DNA of 64,000 bases from an uncultured Pelagibacteraceae bacterium (GTDB lineage Bacteria; Pseudomonadota; Alphaproteobacteria; Pelagibacterales; Pelagibacteraceae), in NCBI GenBank assembly GCA_902522225.1, contig CABYUS010000002.1, positions 1-64,000 on the forward strand, in the 5' to 3' direction. Position 1 is the first letter of the stretch. Each line of letters begins with the position of its first letter. This document shows positions 21,721 to 30,366 of this stretch, in pieces. Both the position numbers and the translations under genes were made by a program. The notes beneath the pieces are model-generated. The model did not search any database and was not told where the DNA came from. It worked only from the letters and a program-made list of their open reading frames with translations.

Positions 21721-22622
21721 CATTTAAAAATAGAGATAGATTAGCCTATTTATTACTAATACTTGCTTCACTTTTTTGGGCAGGAAATTTTGTTATTGGA
21801 AAATTTGCGAGTATTTATGAAATACCAGCATTTTCTTTAAATTTTTATAGGTGGCTTTTTGTGTGGATTATATTATTCCCATTTACTTATAAAGAAATCT
21901 ATAAAAATAAAAAATACATAATTGAAAATTTCAGATTATTTTTAGTTTTAGGTGTGACTGGAATTACAATATTTAATTCTGTTGTTTATTATTCTTTATA
22001 TTTTACTCAAGTTATAAGTGGAATATTAATGATCTCAACAATACCAGTAATGATAATACTAATTTCTTCAGTATTAAAAATTGAGAAAACTAACAACTTT
22101 CAAATAATAGGTGTTATTCTTTCTTTAGTTGGAGTTTTTTGCATCATTACAAAGGCAGATTTAGAATTAATAAAAAATCTAGATTTTAATAAGGGTGATT
22201 TATCGATGACTATAGCCATGTTTTCATGGGCAACATATTCTGCATTACTTAAAAAAAAAAAATACAAGCTTTCACAAATTTCATTATTACAAGTAATTAT
22301 TTCATTTGGATTTATTTTTTTAATTCCGATTTATTTTATTGAAAACAAAATAGGTAACCCTTTAAATTTTAGCTTACCTTTCTTTTCAATTTTAACTTAT
22401 GCAGTATTATTTCCTGCCATTGCTTCATATCTTTTTTGGATAAAAGGAATTAGCATTATCGGAACAAATAGAGCAGGTGTATTTCTTCATTTGATGCCAA
22501 TTTTTGGTGCAATACTAGCCATGATTATATTTAAGGAAAAATTTATGTTTTATCATATTTTGGGTGCAATTTTTATAATTATTGGAATAACATTATCAAA
22601 CAAAAAAAAATTAAATGCTTAA
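21717..22622 (+). CDS. EamA/DMT-superfamily transporter
   Basis: A 301-residue membrane protein with ten predicted helices in two EamA repeats; the first begins AYLLLILASLFWAGNFVIGKF and the second LSMTIAMFSWATYSALLKKK. Such proteins move small metabolites, often amino acids or amines, usually outward. The start is a GTG overlapping the upstream TGA (GTGA), supporting co-translation with the DadA-like dehydrogenase, and it overlaps the next gene by 8 bases. Substrate is unknown. Confidence 0.82.
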   Translation: MTFKNRDRLAYLLLILASLFWAGNFVIGKFASIYEIPAFSLNFYRWLFVWIILFPFTYKEIYKNKKYIIENFRLFLVLGVTGITIFNSVVYYSLYFTQVISGILMISTIPVMIILISSVLKIEKTNNFQIIGVILSLVGVFCIITKADLELIKNLDFNKGDLSMTIAMFSWATYSALLKKKKYKLSQISLLQVIISFGFIFLIPIYFIENKIGNPLNFSLPFFSILTYAVLFPAIASYLFWIKGISIIGTNRAGVFLHLMPIFGAILAMIIFKEKFMFYHILGAIFIIIGITLSNKKKLNA

Positions 22623-23568
22623 AATTGCAATTTTAGATGACTACCAAGACATCTCTAAAGATTTAATAGATCTAGATAATGTATCAAAAAGATATGAGAT
22701 AAATGTTTTTACTGAGCCGTTTGTAGATGAAAAAGATACAATAGATCAACTTAAAGATTTTGAAGCTTTGCTAATAATGAGAGAAAGAACTCATATTACA
22801 AAAAACATAATTGGCGCATTAAAAAATTTAAAATATATAGTTACAAGTGGAATGAGAAATAAATCAATTGATTTAGACGAAGCAAAGAAAAGAAAAATAA
22901 TAGTTTCAGGAACTGAGATTAACAAGAATCCCACATCAGAATTAACTTGGGCTCTCATATTAGGATTAGCGAGAAATTTGAAGATTGAGAGTGAAAATAT
23001 GTATCAGGGTTATTGGCAAACAACACTTGGTTTTGAGCTTAAAGGAAAAATACTTGGATTAATTGGGCTTGGAAATATTGGTTCAGAGGTCGCAAGAATA
23101 GGAAAAGCTTTCGGTATGGAGGTTATGGCCTGGAGTGAAAATTTAAATTTAAATAATTGTAAAGAATTAGGTGTTCTACCTTCATCAAAAGAAGATTTAA
23201 TTGCTAACTCTGACTTTATATCAATCCATGTTCAGGGTGGAGAAAGATATAAAGATTGTATTACTTTAAAAGAATTTGATAAAATGAAAAAAACATCATT
23301 TGTAATTAATACATCTAGAGGTGAAATTATTAATGAAGATGATTTGATAATAGCACTTTCAACCAATGTTATTGCTGGTGCGGGCATAGATGTTTATGCA
23401 AAGGAACCATTACCTTCAACACATAAATTAAGATTTATACCTAACGCTTTAATACTTCCTCACTTAGGTTATGTTACTGTTGAAAATTATTCAATGTTTT
23501 ATAAGCAAATGATTGAGAATTTAGATTCATGTGTATCAGGCAAACCAATAAGAGTTATAAATGAGTAA
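22615..23568 (+). CDS. D-2-hydroxyacid dehydrogenase (NAD-dependent, SerA/PGDH-like)
   Basis: A 317-residue member of the D-isomer 2-hydroxyacid dehydrogenase family. The NAD-binding loop is LIGLGNIGSEVARIGKAFG, and the catalytic set is visible as Arg in NTSRGEI, Glu in DVYAKEPLP and His in LPHLGYVT. There is no ACT domain, so it is unlikely to be the regulated serine-biosynthetic enzyme; glyoxylate/hydroxypyruvate-type or phosphoglycerate dehydrogenase-like activity is possible. Overlaps of 8 bases with both neighbours place it in one operon with the DadA-like enzyme and MsrB. Confidence 0.82.
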   Translation: MLKIAILDDYQDISKDLIDLDNVSKRYEINVFTEPFVDEKDTIDQLKDFEALLIMRERTHITKNIIGALKNLKYIVTSGMRNKSIDLDEAKKRKIIVSGTEINKNPTSELTWALILGLARNLKIESENMYQGYWQTTLGFELKGKILGLIGLGNIGSEVARIGKAFGMEVMAWSENLNLNNCKELGVLPSSKEDLIANSDFISIHVQGGERYKDCITLKEFDKMKKTSFVINTSRGEIINEDDLIIALSTNVIAGAGIDVYAKEPLPSTHKLRFIPNALILPHLGYVTVENYSMFYKQMIENLDSCVSGKPIRVINE

Positions 23569-23938
23569 AATAGATAAATTTAAATTAACAGCTGAACAAA
23601 AATTAGTTTTACTTGAAGAGGGAACAGAAAGACCAGGTTCTAGTGAATTAAATAACGAAAAGAGAGAAGGTAGCTACCATTGTGTTGGATGTGGAATAAA
23701 ACTTTTTGAATCTAGTGCAAAATATGAAAGTGGTTCTGGATGGCCATCATTTTATAAGTCTCTACCAGATGTTTTTGAAATAAAATCTGACTTTTATGTT
23801 GGTTATGAGAGAAAAGAATACCATTGCAAAAAATGTGGTGGACATCACGGACATATATTTGATGATGGCCCTAAACCAACAGGTAAAAGATATTGCAATA
23901 ATGGCATTTGCTTAGAATTTAAAGAAAAAAAAGTTTGA
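23561..23938 (+). CDS. msrB: Peptide-methionine (R)-S-oxide reductase MsrB
   Basis: MsrB repairs methionine-R-sulfoxide in proteins using thioredoxin. The zinc-binding pairs C41-x2-C44 and C89-x2-C92 are present, as are ESGSGWPSFY and HHGHIFDDGPKPTGKRYC with the catalytic Cys112. The residues after it read NNGIC rather than the usual xNS, and an extra Cys117 could serve as a resolving cysteine. At 125 residues it is the minimal single-domain form. It ends 9 bases before a convergent glutaredoxin gene, a small redox neighbourhood. Confidence 0.94.
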   Translation: MSKIDKFKLTAEQKLVLLEEGTERPGSSELNNEKREGSYHCVGCGIKLFESSAKYESGSGWPSFYKSLPDVFEIKSDFYVGYERKEYHCKKCGGHHGHIFDDGPKPTGKRYCNNGICLEFKEKKV

Positions 23939-23946
23939 AATTATTT

Positions 23947-24201
23947 CTATTTTACTAAATCTAAAAGTTTCTTTTCTTTTTCAAGAGCTCTTACCTCAAC
24001 ATATCCACCAATATGTTCCTCGTCAAAAAAGATTTGTGGTATAGTTCTCATTCCATTTGATCTTTTCAACATCTCATCTCTTTTATCGGGATCAAGCGCA
24101 ATATTAATTTCATTGTAAGTAATATTATTTCTCGTAAGTAATCTTTTAGCCGCATCACAGAAAGCGCAGTTTGGACCTGAATATATTGTTACATTTTTCA
24201 T
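23947..24201 (-). CDS. grxC: Glutaredoxin 3 (GrxC-type)
   Basis: An 84-residue glutaredoxin that reduces disulfides or glutathione mixed disulfides. The thioredoxin-fold strand VTIYSGPNCAFC carries the active site C12-A-F-C15, where the textbook dithiol form is CPYC. The cis-proline region RTIPQIFFDEEHIGGY and length are as expected. It lies 3 bases after the DUF2805 gene on the same strand, so they are probably transcribed together. Confidence 0.93.
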   Translation of the reverse strand: MKNVTIYSGPNCAFCDAAKRLLTRNNITYNEINIALDPDKRDEMLKRSNGMRTIPQIFFDEEHIGGYVEVRALEKEKKLLDLVK

Positions 24202-24204
24202 ATT

Positions 24205-24498
24205 TTAAATATAGTCACTTTCTTTAATTTGTCTTCTTATATTTTTTCTTGAATACTCAAATTTTTTCCTATGTTTTATACTTTGTGAATTTACTCTTTT
24301 CCTCCACAATCTAAAAGATGATGGTTTTAATGATCTTCTCATTATTTTAATAACCTCAGATTCTGACTTACCGGTTCTTTTATTTATTTCTTCAAAAGTA
24401 ATTCTATCAGCCCATGCTGCCCAAATTACCCAATCTGGACTATTTGGATTTGGTTCTGGTTTTTTCACCCTTGTCATGGGTCTGTGACTTTTTTTCAT
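24205..24498 (-). CDS. DUF2805 / TIGR03643 family protein
   Basis: A 97-residue conserved protein of unknown function. The centre matches what I recall of the TIGR03643/DUF2805 family: WAAWADRITFEEINKRTGKSESEVIKIMRR in outline (an apparent helix-turn-helix-like stretch) followed by LKPSSFRLWRKRV and KHRKKFEY. The ends are strongly basic. A nucleic-acid-binding role is plausible from the charge and helical pattern but unproven. It is upstream of grxC and divergent from the LysE-type exporter. Confidence 0.75.
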   Translation of the reverse strand: MKKSHRPMTRVKKPEPNPNSPDWVIWAAWADRITFEEINKRTGKSESEVIKIMRRSLKPSSFRLWRKRVNSQSIKHRKKFEYSRKNIRRQIKESDYI

Positions 24499-24566
24499 AC
24501 CTATTTTCTTAATATTTGAAAAAATTGATTAATGCAAATTTTACCAATTATGATAATATAGTTTTA

Positions 24567-24613
24567 GATAGTCCTATTTAGCCATCTTTAGCTCCCGGTT
24601 TTTTAGGGCTATC
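24567..24613 (+). ncRNA. Candidate structured 5' leader upstream of the LysE-type exporter
   Basis: In the 146-base divergent gap, GATAGTCCTA (24567-24576) can pair with TAGGGCTATC (24604-24613) as a 10-base-pair stem with one G-U pair; the same pairing on the minus strand would have an A-C mismatch, so the + strand RNA is favoured. The 27-base loop is richer in C/G (AGCCATC, AGCTCCCGG) than the surroundings. TAGCC at 24579-24583 could compete for the right arm. It ends 31 bases before the exporter ATG. It could be a regulatory leader; I do not recognise a known riboswitch. Confidence 0.35.
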
Positions 24614-24644
24614 CTTCTTAGCAGAAAAATCATAAAAATATCCT

Positions 24645-25259
24645 ATGTTTCCAAATGACTTTATTTTATTTCTTCAAATAATTTTAGTTTTATTCATAAC
24701 CCCAGGAACTCCAAGGATTGTTATAATTACATACTCAATGAATTATGGAGTTAAGAAGTGTATTTGGACTGCTCTAGGTGATGTAAGTGCCAATATTATC
24801 CAAGCTACATTGGTAATCTTCTTTATTGGATCATTTTTATCAGATAATCCTGCTATATTAAATTCCTTAAAGTGGTTAGGCATATTTTATTTAACTTATC
24901 TTGCTTATGATATTTATTATTCTAAACCAAGTAACATTAGTTCAAAAAATATAAATGAAAAAAGCTTTTTTTCTTTTTTTAAAGATGGTTTTTTAGTTGC
25001 AGGCACTAGTCCAAAAGCTTGGATGTTCTTTCCATTTATATTTCCACAGTTTATAAATTTTAATGAAAATTATATAATTCAGTTTTTAATTTTAATAACC
25101 ACCTACATAATTTTAGATTTTATATCGTTAATTGCTTACGCTTCTTTAGCAAATAAATTAATATTATTGATAAAAACAAATCCAAAAATAATTAATACAA
25201 TTTCAGCGTGTGTAATTTTAATAATTGCAATAATAATTGCATTTACGCAAAAATTTTAA
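24645..25259 (+). CDS. LysE/RhtB-family amino-acid exporter
   Basis: A 204-residue membrane protein with about six helices. The opening FILFLQIILVLFITPGTPRIVII and the repeated small-residue pattern around YGVKKCIWTALGDVSAN match the LysE/RhtB fold, as do TSPKAWMFFPFIFPQF later. These proteins export basic, neutral or modified amino acids. The gene is the first of a run leading into a ProC-like reductase and LivGFHM, and is preceded by a possible folded leader. Confidence 0.82.
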   Translation: MFPNDFILFLQIILVLFITPGTPRIVIITYSMNYGVKKCIWTALGDVSANIIQATLVIFFIGSFLSDNPAILNSLKWLGIFYLTYLAYDIYYSKPSNISSKNINEKSFFSFFKDGFLVAGTSPKAWMFFPFIFPQFINFNENYIIQFLILITTYIILDFISLIAYASLANKLILLIKTNPKIINTISACVILIIAIIIAFTQKF

Positions 25260-25279
25260 ATTGTTATTGTAAATTTAAC

Positions 25280-26050
25280 ATGAAATTAGGATTTATTGGT
25301 ACCGGTAAAATAACATATTCAGTGGTCACTGGTATATGTAGTTCTAAAATATCATTTAAAAAAATTTTATTATCCAGAAGAAATAAAAGTATTTCAAAAA
25401 AATTAGAAAAAAAATTCAATAAAGTAAAAGTAGCAAAAAATAATCAAGAAATCGTAGATCAGTGCAATTGGATTTTTTTAGCAGTTACCCCAAAAGTTGG
25501 TGAAAAAATTATTAAAACTTTGAAATTTAGATCAAATCAAACAATAATTAGTTTTATATCTACAATGAAGATGGAGCAACTTAAAAAAAATATAAGAGTA
25601 AAAGCAAAAATTTTTAGAGCTATACCTCTTCCACCCATTTCAATAAAAAAAGGACCTGTACCTATATTCCCTCCAAATAAAAAAGTGAAGAATTTTTTTA
25701 ATAAAGTTGGCAATGTTGTTGAAATTAATAATGAAAACCTTTCCAGTAACTTTTGGGCTACATCTGGTATGATGGCTCCTTTTTATGAATTATTAAATAT
25801 CTTATCAATTTGGTTAGTTAGCAAGGGTGTAAGTAAAGATAAAGCGCAAAAATATATAACTTCTTTATTTGTGGCACTTTCAGAGGATGCAGTTTTAAAC
25901 TCAAAGAAGGATTTAAAATTTTTAGTAAAAGAGTCTCAAACAAAAGGAGGTTTAAATGAACAAGGACTTAAAGAACTAAAAAAAGCAGGATTTTATAGGT
26001 CCTCTCAAAAAACATTAAATAGTATTCTTAAAAGACTAAACAAAGTATAA
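25280..26050 (+). CDS. Pyrroline-5-carboxylate reductase-like NAD(P)-dependent reductase (ProC family)
   Basis: A 256-residue ProC-family protein; classical ProC makes proline from pyrroline-5-carboxylate. The Rossmann motif MKLGFIGTGKI is at the N-terminus, with the FLAVTPKVG and RAIPLPPISIKKGPVP (canonical ProC has RxMPNTP) segments, and a C-terminal dimer domain. The altered 'LPP' motif and basic composition suggest it may not be the housekeeping enzyme. I start at the ATG at 25280, which gives the proper nucleotide-binding start; the upstream extension to 25208 overlaps the exporter and is Cys/Asn-rich nonsense. Confidence 0.72.
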   Translation: MKLGFIGTGKITYSVVTGICSSKISFKKILLSRRNKSISKKLEKKFNKVKVAKNNQEIVDQCNWIFLAVTPKVGEKIIKTLKFRSNQTIISFISTMKMEQLKKNIRVKAKIFRAIPLPPISIKKGPVPIFPPNKKVKNFFNKVGNVVEINNENLSSNFWATSGMMAPFYELLNILSIWLVSKGVSKDKAQKYITSLFVALSEDAVLNSKKDLKFLVKESQTKGGLNEQGLKELKKAGFYRSSQKTLNSILKRLNKV

Positions 26051-26056
26051 TCTTTT

Positions 26057-26851
26057 ATGCTATCAGCTTCAGATATCCTAAAGGTCAATAATCTTACAAA
26101 ATATTTTGGTGGACTTGCAGCAGTATCAAATTGCTCACTAAAAATAAAAAAAGGTTCAATAACTGGAATTATAGGACCCAATGGTTCAGGCAAAAGTACG
26201 TTATTTAATTTAATTGCTGGTAATTTAAAATCAAGTGATGGAAGTGTTGAGTTTAATAATGAGGATATAACTGATATTCCATCTTATGAACTTTTTTCAA
26301 AAGGTTTATTGAGAACATTTCAAATAGCTCATGAATTTTCCAATATGTCAGTAATCGAAAATTTAATGATGGTACCTGGAAATCAATCAGGAGAAAATTT
26401 GTTAAATGTGTTAATAAAATCAAATTTAATAAAAAAAGAAGAGAACGCTGTCAGAAAAAAAGCTTTGGAAGTTATAGACTTTTTAAATCTTAATCATCTT
26501 TCAAATGAGTTGGCTGGTAATTTATCTGGAGGACAGAAAAAACTTTTAGAATTAGGTAGAACTATGATGGTTGATGCAAAATTAGTTTTATTAGATGAAG
26601 TTGGTGCAGGAGTAAATAGAACATTATTAAAAGAAATTGGCTCATCAATATTAAGGCTAAACAAAGAAAAAGGATATACTTTTTGTATGATTGAGCATGA
26701 TATGGATTTTATAAGTAGATTATGTAATCCTGTAATTGTTATGTCTGAAGGATCAATATTGTTTGAAGGAACTGCTGATGAAGTTAAAAAAAACGAAAAA
26801 GTGATTGAAAGTTATTTAGGTAGATCAAATTTTAATAAGGACAAAATTTAA
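26057..26851 (+). CDS. livG: Branched-chain amino-acid-type ABC transporter ATPase LivG
   Basis: One of two ATPases of a HAAT-family importer. Walker A is GPNGSGKST, the signature LSGGQKKLLELGRTMM and Walker B LVLLDEVGAGVN; the long loop between them with LLRTFQIAHEFSNMSVIENL is typical of LivG. Length 264 is normal. It begins 6 bases after the ProC-like gene, and its TAATG-type junction with livF shows coupling. The substrate could be branched-chain amino acids, but members of this family also take urea, amides or aromatic compounds. Confidence 0.9.
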   Translation: MLSASDILKVNNLTKYFGGLAAVSNCSLKIKKGSITGIIGPNGSGKSTLFNLIAGNLKSSDGSVEFNNEDITDIPSYELFSKGLLRTFQIAHEFSNMSVIENLMMVPGNQSGENLLNVLIKSNLIKKEENAVRKKALEVIDFLNLNHLSNELAGNLSGGQKKLLELGRTMMVDAKLVLLDEVGAGVNRTLLKEIGSSILRLNKEKGYTFCMIEHDMDFISRLCNPVIVMSEGSILFEGTADEVKKNEKVIESYLGRSNFNKDKI

Positions 26852-27558
26852 TGGCATTTTTTGAAGGTAATCAGATGACCGCAGGTTATGATGAAGGGGC
26901 TGATATAATTTCTTCATGTACAATCAACGTTAATAAAGGGGAAATTGTTGCAATACTTGGACCTAATGGGGCTGGAAAAAGTACAGCGATGAAAGCAATG
27001 CTTGGTTTGCTCAACTTAAGATCAGGTGACGTAACCATTGATGGAAAAAACATATCAAATTTAAACCCACAAGACAGGGTGAAAAGAGGAATATCATTTG
27101 TTCCACAAACTAGAAATGTATTTGCTGGTTTAACAGTAAGAGAAAATTTAGAAATAGGAGCATTCCTTAGAAATGATGAATTAGATAAAATTATTGAAGA
27201 GATATATGAGTTATTTCCAATTTTAAGTGATAAAAAAAGTCAAACTGTTGGGGAGCTATCTGGAGGGCAAAGACAACAAGTGGCATTAGGTAGAGCTCTA
27301 ATGACCAAACCATCTGTGTTAATGTTAGATGAGCCAACCGCGGGAGTTTCGCCAATTGTTATGGATGAATTATTTAACCATATAATAAAAGTTAAAAAAA
27401 CCAATGTTGCAATAATCATGGTAGAACAGAATGCTAAACAAGCATTAAGTATATCTGACCGAGGATATATACTGGTCACAGGTAAAAATAAATTTGAGGG
27501 TTCAGGCAAGCAACTTTTACATGACCCAGAAGTAAGAAGATCTTTTTTAGGAGCATAA
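26851..27558 (+). CDS. livF: Branched-chain amino-acid-type ABC transporter ATPase LivF
   Basis: Second ATPase of the same importer. Walker A GPNGAGKST, Q-loop VPQTRNVFAGLTVRENLEIGAF, signature LSGGQRQQVALGRALM and Walker B LMLDEPTAGVSP are all intact. Length 235 matches LivF. It overlaps livG by one base and is followed by livH after 1 base. Confidence 0.92.
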   Translation: MAFFEGNQMTAGYDEGADIISSCTINVNKGEIVAILGPNGAGKSTAMKAMLGLLNLRSGDVTIDGKNISNLNPQDRVKRGISFVPQTRNVFAGLTVRENLEIGAFLRNDELDKIIEEIYELFPILSDKKSQTVGELSGGQRQQVALGRALMTKPSVLMLDEPTAGVSPIVMDELFNHIIKVKKTNVAIIMVEQNAKQALSISDRGYILVTGKNKFEGSGKQLLHDPEVRRSFLGA

Positions 27559-27559
27559 A

Positions 27560-28570
27560 ATGGAATTAATTAATGCAATTATAGTTTTATTAAATTATAC
27601 AATTATTCCTGCTTTAACATATGGTTCACAGCTAGCATTAGGTGCAATTTTTGTAACATTAATTTATGGAATTTTGAGATTTGCAAATTTTGCAACTGGA
27701 GACATGATGTCTTTTGGAACTATGTTTGCAGTTCTACTTACCTTTTATTTTCAGTCTTTAGGAATTAATCTTGGTCTATTACCAACTGCATTATTAACAA
27801 TACCTTTCGCAATAATAATGATGATTTTATACATGTTATTAATAGATAAGTATGTATTCAGCTATTATAGAATAAAAAAGAGTCCACCAGTACAATTGGC
27901 GATGGTTAGTGTTGGAGTTATGTTTGTGACCCAAGCTATTATAAGAATAATTATAGGACCTTTTGATAGAACATTTCTTGATGGGCAAAAATTTATTTTA
28001 AAAGCTTCTGAATTTAAAGAAATGACAGGTTTAAGCGAAGGTTTAACAATTAAGTCTACACAAGCAATTACTATTGTAGTAACTATAATTTTTGTTTCAA
28101 TATTATTTTGGTTTTTGAATAGAACAAAAACTGGCACCAGCATGAGAGCTTACTCTGATAATGAAGATTTAGCTTTGTTGTCGGGTATTGACCCAAAAAG
28201 AGTTGTTTTGATTACATGGGTTATTGCTGGGATTTTAGCTACAATAGGTGGAATTTTATATGGACTTGATAAAAGTTATCGTCCGTTCGTATATTTTAAT
28301 AATATGCTTCCAATTTTTGCAGCAGCAATTGTTGGTGGAATAGGCAATCCTTTTGGTGCTTTCCTTGGAGGTTACTGTATTGCCTTCGCAGAAATATTTT
28401 TAACATATGCCTACAAAAAATTTTTATCATATTTGCTTCCAGAAGCTTTGGAACCAGATTCTTTGATGCAAGTTTTATCTACAGATTATAAATTTGCAGT
28501 ATCATTTTCGATATTGGTTATTGTTTTGTTATTTAGACCAACAGGTATATTTAAAGGAAAAGTAATATGA
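27560..28570 (+). CDS. livH: Branched-chain amino-acid-type ABC transporter permease LivH
   Basis: Membrane permease of the importer with eight or nine helices. Family features include LAIGAIFVTLIYGILRFANFATGD-like text at residues ~24-48, RTKTGTSMRAYSDNEDLALLSGID (the cytoplasmic loop contacting the ATPase) and GGIGNPFGAFLGGYCIA. At 336 residues it is slightly longer than E. coli LivH. It overlaps livM by 4 bases. Confidence 0.9.
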   Translation: MELINAIIVLLNYTIIPALTYGSQLALGAIFVTLIYGILRFANFATGDMMSFGTMFAVLLTFYFQSLGINLGLLPTALLTIPFAIIMMILYMLLIDKYVFSYYRIKKSPPVQLAMVSVGVMFVTQAIIRIIIGPFDRTFLDGQKFILKASEFKEMTGLSEGLTIKSTQAITIVVTIIFVSILFWFLNRTKTGTSMRAYSDNEDLALLSGIDPKRVVLITWVIAGILATIGGILYGLDKSYRPFVYFNNMLPIFAAAIVGGIGNPFGAFLGGYCIAFAEIFLTYAYKKFLSYLLPEALEPDSLMQVLSTDYKFAVSFSILVIVLLFRPTGIFKGKVI

Positions 28571-29937
28571 GGCAATATTCTAATGTTATAATAGCTTATT
28601 CCATAATGGTATTTTTAATAATACTTGTTGGCATATTTCAATCTTGGTCTATAGCATTAACTATTTTAAATTACTGTCTGATTTCTGCAGTTATGACGAT
28701 GGGCGCAAATATCCAATGGGGATATGCAGGCTTAATTAATTTTGGGATAATGGGCTACACTGCCCTTGGTGGATTAGCAGTTGTCCTAGTATCTGTTGCA
28801 CCTGTAGGAGAAGCTTGGCAAGCTGGTGGCTTTGGTTTGTTTATTTGTCTTTTAATTATTTTCTCAATGGTATTTTTAATCAGATTAACCTTGAAAAAAG
28901 TAATTAAATCAAAAAAAAGAAATTATCTAATAGCTGCTATAATATTTTTTGGTTTAATTCTTTTAAAAGTAATATCTACCCCAGCAATTGAAAGTATTGA
29001 AGCGATAGATCCAGCAAAAACTGGTTTTTTAGGTGGATTAGGTATGCCAATTTTATTTTCGTGGATAGTAGGTGGTTTCTTTGCAGGTGGCTTAGCATAT
29101 ATTGTCGGAAAAATTGCACTTGGATTAAGAGCAGATTATTTAGCAATAGCTACCTTATTAATTGCTGAAATAGTTGTGAGCATAATAAAACATGAAGATT
29201 GGTTAGCACGAGGTGTTAAGAACGTTATAGGCTTAAAAAAACCAGTGCCGTATCAAATAGATTTGCAAAAATCAGATTGGTTTATAAATTTAGTCGAAAA
29301 ATTTCATTCTGCAAAATTAGATCTAATAAATTCGTTAACAGAGAGACAAGAACTATTAAATTCGTTAGTGATTGATGCATCCTCTGTTTACGTAAAACTA
29401 TGTATGTCTGGGCTATTTTTAAGTGTTGTAATTATTTTATTAATTGTAACTCAAAAGGCACTTTATTCTCCATGGGGAAGAATGATGAGAGCAATAAGAG
29501 ATAATGAAGTAGCAGCTAATGCAATGGGAAAAAATGTTGTTAAACAACATCTATTAATTTTTATATTGGGATCTGCAATAGTTGGAATTGCTGGGGCTAT
29601 GATGGTTACTAACGATGGATTGTTTACGCCTGGAAGTTATAGACCAATGAGATATACGTTTGTTATTTGGGTTATGGTAATAGTTGGTGGCACTGGAAAT
29701 AATTTTGGAGCGATACTAGGAGGTTTTGTAGTATGGTTCCTTTGGGTTGAAGCTGCACCAATCGCTTTATTTTTGATTAATTTATTTACCGCTCACTTAC
29801 CAGAGACAAATGAGATAAAAATTCATTTAATTAACAGCGCCCCTTACTTTAGATTTTTGATGGTAGGAATAGGTCTATTAATAATAATGAGATACAGGCC
29901 AAAAGGAATTTTGCCTGAAAAGATCATAAAACAATAA
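28567..29937 (+). CDS. livM: Branched-chain amino-acid-type ABC transporter permease LivM, extended form
   Basis: Second permease subunit. Conserved parts are IQWGYAGLINFGIMGYTALGG, GLRADYLAIATLLIAEI, the coupling loop SPWGRMMRAIRDNEVAANAMGKN and GGTGNNFGAILGGF. At 456 residues it is far longer than usual (about 300-420). Extra material sits at about residues 95-165 (two additional hydrophobic stretches) and 215-280, where a soluble segment with VKNVIGLKKPVPYQIDLQKSDWF precedes an amphipathic stretch. The ATG overlaps the livH stop. Identity is firm; the role of the insertions is unknown. Confidence 0.9.
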   Translation: MRQYSNVIIAYSIMVFLIILVGIFQSWSIALTILNYCLISAVMTMGANIQWGYAGLINFGIMGYTALGGLAVVLVSVAPVGEAWQAGGFGLFICLLIIFSMVFLIRLTLKKVIKSKKRNYLIAAIIFFGLILLKVISTPAIESIEAIDPAKTGFLGGLGMPILFSWIVGGFFAGGLAYIVGKIALGLRADYLAIATLLIAEIVVSIIKHEDWLARGVKNVIGLKKPVPYQIDLQKSDWFINLVEKFHSAKLDLINSLTERQELLNSLVIDASSVYVKLCMSGLFLSVVIILLIVTQKALYSPWGRMMRAIRDNEVAANAMGKNVVKQHLLIFILGSAIVGIAGAMMVTNDGLFTPGSYRPMRYTFVIWVMVIVGGTGNNFGAILGGFVVWFLWVEAAPIALFLINLFTAHLPETNEIKIHLINSAPYFRFLMVGIGLLIIMRYRPKGILPEKIIKQ

Positions 29938-29983
29938 CAATTTGCTCAATTGCATTATTAAAAAAAATGCCTATTTTGGACGC

Positions 29984-30355
29984 ATGAAAATATTATTAAA
30001 AATAATTTCAGCTTTACTTTTTTCAACAGCTTTATTTGCAGCTGCTGAGGATGTAAACTTTAATAAAGAAACTTTTTTAAAAGCGCAGGCTGATGGAAAG
30101 ATAGTAGTAGTAAAATCTTATAACAAGTATTGCTTTACATGCATTAAACAAAGCACAGTTTTTAAAGAAGCAAAAAAAGACTTTAATAATATTGTTTTCA
30201 TGAGTTTTAAACAAAGTGATGAAGATATTTCAGAATTTTTCAAAATTAACAGAAGATCAACAATAGTGATTTATAAAGACAATCAAGAAATTGCCAGAAG
30301 TATTGGAGAGAGTGATAAATCAGAGATTTATTCTTTAATAAAAAAAAACATTTAA
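29984..30355 (+). CDS. Exported thioredoxin-like protein
   Basis: A 123-residue protein with a signal peptide (residues 1-20, MKILLKIISALLFSTALFAA) and a thioredoxin-like domain holding C50-F-T-C53 in the expected place after the first beta strand (IVVVKSYNKYC). The cis-Pro position reads RRSTIVIY, with Thr in place of Pro, which is atypical. I use the ATG at 29984 because it yields the signal peptide; a TTG at 29942 would add 14 residues. It lies 46 bases after livM and could be in the same transcript. Redox partner unknown. Confidence 0.72.
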   Translation: MKILLKIISALLFSTALFAAAEDVNFNKETFLKAQADGKIVVVKSYNKYCFTCIKQSTVFKEAKKDFNNIVFMSFKQSDEDISEFFKINRRSTIVIYKDNQEIARSIGESDKSEIYSLIKKNI

Positions 30356-30366
30356 TTTAAGTTAAC

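Noticed and set aside
25208-25279. Upstream extension of the ProC-like gene
   Set aside because: It would add a Cys/Asn-rich stretch before the Rossmann strand and overlap the exporter; the ATG at 25280 gives the expected N-terminus.
29942-29983. TTG start 14 codons upstream for the thioredoxin-like protein
   Set aside because: The ATG at 29984 begins a clean signal peptide, which the longer form would bury.
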